A program made the position numbers and the translations under genes. Source: JAWXUU01 sp044426085 (GTDB lineage: Bacteria > Bacillota > Clostridia > Christensenellales > CAMQZB01). From it: a stretch of 5,749 bases of DNA. Below, piece after piece: positions 5,022 through 5,749 of the stretch (position 1 is the first letter of the stretch; the number at the start of each line of letters is the position of its first letter). The notes under the pieces are model-generated. The model was given only the letters and a program-made list of their open reading frames with translations, made no database searches and was not told where the DNA came from. The DNA lies in the NCBI GenBank assembly GCA_044426085.1, contig JAWXUU010000029.1, forward strand, positions 1 to 5,749. The letters are read 5' to 3'.

Positions 5022-5749
5022 TCACTTTGCTTCAAACTTTATTTCCACGCAGAACATATCGCCATCCACATTGATGTTTAGTTCGCCATTTTGTATTTCC
5101 ATGAGACTTTTTGCTATTGAAAGTCCCAAGCCATTTCCTTCGGTGCTTCTGGATTTATCACCTCTCCAAAATCTCGAAACAAGCTCTTCACCACTGCAAT
5201 CTAGTTGTGTTTTTGAAATGTTTTTCACTGTTATATACAAGCCATTTTCATCTTTTGTGCTGCTCACATAAATCCTTGTGCCTGCCATGCTGTATTTCAT
5301 GGCATTGCTGATGATGTTATCAAGCACTCTTTGAGTGTGGCGAATATCCACATTTGCAAGTGTTTCACTTTCTGCGGTGTTATTCACAACTTGCAGACCA
5401 TTTTCTTTCATTCTGCTGTCGCATTCCCCCAAAATCTGTTCTATCATAATAGCAAGGTCGCATTTTTCAAGATTTGTTTCCACGTTCCCCGTTGAAACTT
5501 TTGAAGCTTCGATAAGATCTTCAATAAGGTTTTTCATTCTTTCAGATTGGCGGTGTAGCACTTCAGAATATTCGGCGATTTCTTCCGTTTTGCCATCTGC
5601 TTTCACAATCAAATCTGAATAGTTTATTATTGAAGTTAGCGGAGTTTTCAAATCGTGGGAAACGTTTGTTATCAGCTCGGTTTTCATCCTTTCGCTTTTG
5701 AGTGCTTCCCCCACAGCGCTTTCCACCACTCCGCTGACAGCATTGAGGT
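5022..5749 (-). CDS. Sensor histidine kinase, C-terminal catalytic part
   Basis: This is the kinase core of a two-component sensor, which autophosphorylates a His and passes the phosphate to a response regulator. The gene runs off the right edge, so only about 241 residues are seen and any sensing and membrane domains are missing. The GTG at 5729 is internal and is not the start; the frame is open to the window edge (LNAVSGV precedes it). Counting from the first full codon, the H box NVSHDLKTPLTSIINY has the phospho-acceptor His at 31. The HisKA helices follow, then the N box DNIISNAMKYS at about 143-153, RFWRGDKSR at about 192-200, and the G2 box EGNGLGLSIAKS at about 203-214. The usual DxGxG G1 box is replaced by KNISKTQLDCSGEEL, a form I associate with a group of clostridial kinases. 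The partner regulator is expected upstream, off the right edge. A terminator follows 75 bases after the stop. Confidence 0.93.
   Translation of the reverse strand, partial: LNAVSGVVESAVGEALKSERMKTELITNVSHDLKTPLTSIINYSDLIVKADGKTEEIAEYSEVLHRQSERMKNLIEDLIEASKVSTGNVETNLEKCDLAIMIEQILGECDSRMKENGLQVVNNTAESETLANVDIRHTQRVLDNIISNAMKYSMAGTRIYVSSTKDENGLYITVKNISKTQLDCSGEELVSRFWRGDKSRSTEGNGLGLSIAKSLMEIQNGELNINVDGDMFCVEIKFEAK

Overview
The window looks like chromosomal DNA from a low-GC Gram-positive bacterium of the Clostridia type. The DNA is AT-rich, Shine-Dalgarno sites are strong (GGAGG and AAGGAG), the solute-binding protein is a lipoprotein with an MAAC lipobox, one promoter has consensus Firmicute boxes, and the transporter has the carbohydrate (CUT1) ABC layout. 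The species cannot be named from this sequence. Every convincing gene is on the minus strand, so the genes are described right to left.

Right block (about 4445-5749): the C-terminal kinase core of a sensor histidine kinase, cut by the window edge, followed by a hairpin terminator at 4919-4946. About 470 bases without a recognisable gene follow. They hold a 10-bp perfect stem-loop (4640-4664) and a G-rich tandem repeat (4489-4510) that could form a G-quadruplex. Directly next to the repeat, at 4388-4444, is the 3' half of a tRNA-Leu(UAA) gene, from the anticodon loop to the encoded CCA, with no matching 5' half. It is followed by a terminator of its own. This is what a tyrosine-recombinase integration into the 3' end of a tRNA gene leaves at the far end of an island. 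By that logic the DNA right of about 4446 would be the inserted element and the DNA to the left would be older chromosome.

Left block (1-about 4100): a LacI-family repressor gene, then a sugar-type ABC importer operon of lipoprotein binding protein, permease 1 and permease 2 (cut by the left edge). No ATPase gene is visible. The repressor gene has a consensus promoter (TTGACA, 16 bp, TATAAT). Its leader carries three copies of a 14-bp operator, TACACTGCTGTGTA, and a fourth copy that differs only in its central two bases (TACACTCGTGTGTA) lies upstream of the binding-protein gene. The simplest reading is a local regulon in which the repressor controls both itself and the importer, probably released by the imported sugar or a derivative. 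A strong stem-loop between the binding-protein and first permease genes, without a U-tract, probably sets unequal expression within the operon.

The proteins are ordinary members of known families and no clearly new system is visible. The points most worth a second look are the four-site operator set with its central GC/CG switch and the tRNA-Leu integration scar with its G-rich border.
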